A stretch of DNA of 13,202 nt, taken from Gammaproteobacteria bacterium. GTDB taxonomy: Bacteria > Pseudomonadota > Gammaproteobacteria > Steroidobacterales > MnTg04. Both the position numbers and the translations under genes were made by a program. The notes below the pieces were generated by a model. The model worked only from the letters and a program-made list of their open reading frames with translations, did not search any database and was not told the DNA's origin. Where the stretch lies: positions 1 to 13,202 of the forward strand of contig JAPUHG010000148.1 of assembly GCA_027297845.1 (NCBI GenBank), written 5' to 3'. The number at the start of each line of letters is the position of its first letter. The first letter of the stretch is position 1. Of the stretch, positions 12,992 through 13,202 are shown piece by piece.

Positions 12992-13202
12992 CTTAATCGG
13001 AACTGATTGTTTTTAAAGTAATTACCCTTGCTCAATTAGCCCTAGTACCCGCAAAACTACCCGCTTTTGTTGTAAATTCCAGCAGAAAACGCAAATAAGC
13101 CAGATCAGCCGTTTGGCCATCAATCTGCCCCTCAAGAAACGCCCATTCGATCAAAGCCACGAAGTCAGGATCGGGCAGCCTGGTCTCCGCTAGTAATTCA
13201 GA
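12989..13202. mobile_element. Probable edge of an inserted element in radC
   Basis: Homology to radC ends after CAT at 12988. The next 92 bases hold 35 G or C, against 62 in the 100 bases of radC at 12881-12980. AATCA (12983-12987) and TGATT (13004-13008) form a small inverted repeat near the junction. An unrelated minus-strand frame follows and runs out of the window. No integrase or transposase is visible, so the type of element is unknown, and a plain rearrangement or assembly join is not excluded. Confidence 0.45.
13032..13202 (-). CDS. Unrecognised protein, C-terminal end only
   Basis: The minus-strand frame is open from the window edge for 56 codons to a TGA at 13034-13032. It has no start codon in the window, so it is only visible as the end of a longer gene. 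The residues include ELLAETRLPDPDFVALIEWA, then FLEGQIDGQTADLAYLRFLL and EFTTKAGSFAGTRAN. The mix of acidic, hydrophobic and aromatic residues looks like real helical protein, not a shadow frame, but I do not recognise the family. It points toward the broken radC and would be the last gene of the presumed insert on this side. The opposite strand also has an open frame here, with less protein-like composition. Confidence 0.45.
   Translation of the reverse strand, partial: SELLAETRLPDPDFVALIEWAFLEGQIDGQTADLAYLRFLLEFTTKAGSFAGTRAN

Noticed and set aside
1..13202. Search for CRISPR arrays, tRNA or rRNA genes, toxin-antitoxin pairs, restriction or other defence genes
   Set aside because: No regular short repeats, no RNA gene signatures and no defence-type protein motifs were seen. 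Any such system would lie beyond the right edge.

Overview
This window looks like chromosomal DNA of a GC-rich gammaproteobacterium. The protein sequences and several gene neighbourhoods resemble Pseudomonas, Chromatiales or Woeseia-type genomes: radC/coaBC/dut, pyrE next to an ExoIII/Crc-family gene, and a ThiS-like stretch before trmB. No rRNA or tRNA gene and no CRISPR array was found. Most genes are housekeeping or envelope genes in short, alternating transcription units.

Layout. 3-362: the C-terminal part of an unrecognised membrane protein. 363-1963: rhlE, a DEAD-box RNA helicase, with an extended -10 promoter, a leader hairpin and a strong terminator. 1964-2380: a 417 bp gap with no convincing gene. 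2381-4000: an arylsulfotransferase-like lipoprotein. 4011-4202: a damaged thiS (sulfur carrier) remnant. 4213-4902: trmB (tRNA m7G46 methyltransferase), convergent with a MarC-family membrane protein (4907-5545, minus). 5702-5995: a small acidic protein of unknown function. 6041-6412 (minus): a small Rieske protein, divergent from an AmpG-like MFS permease (6473-7954). 7961-8179: a repeat-like element with 19-bp terminal inverted repeats. 8195-8992 (minus): an exonuclease III-family gene, divergent from pyrE (9060-9704). 9771-10433: a DUF4124 periplasmic protein. 10481-10540: a nested palindrome. 10614-11069 and 11138-12316 (both minus): dut and coaBC. 12464-12991: a radC that stops right after its HNH metal-binding motif.

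The genes serve nucleotide metabolism and genome upkeep (dut, pyrE, xth, radC), coenzyme A synthesis (coaBC), RNA maturation (rhlE, trmB) and the envelope (AmpG-like permease, MarC, ASST lipoprotein, DUF4124 protein).

The most interesting place is the right edge. radC loses its last ~50 codons exactly after the HNH triplet, base composition falls from 62 G+C in 100 bases to 35 in 92, and an unrecognised reading frame enters from outside on the minus strand. This fits the end of an inserted element whose content lies beyond the window. Other points worth checking are the thiS remnant without thiG, an arylsulfotransferase-like protein lacking the expected nucleophilic histidine, a catalytically intact ExoIII at the position where Pseudomonas has crc, and two repeat-like intergenic elements. 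I found no clear new multi-gene system inside the window itself.
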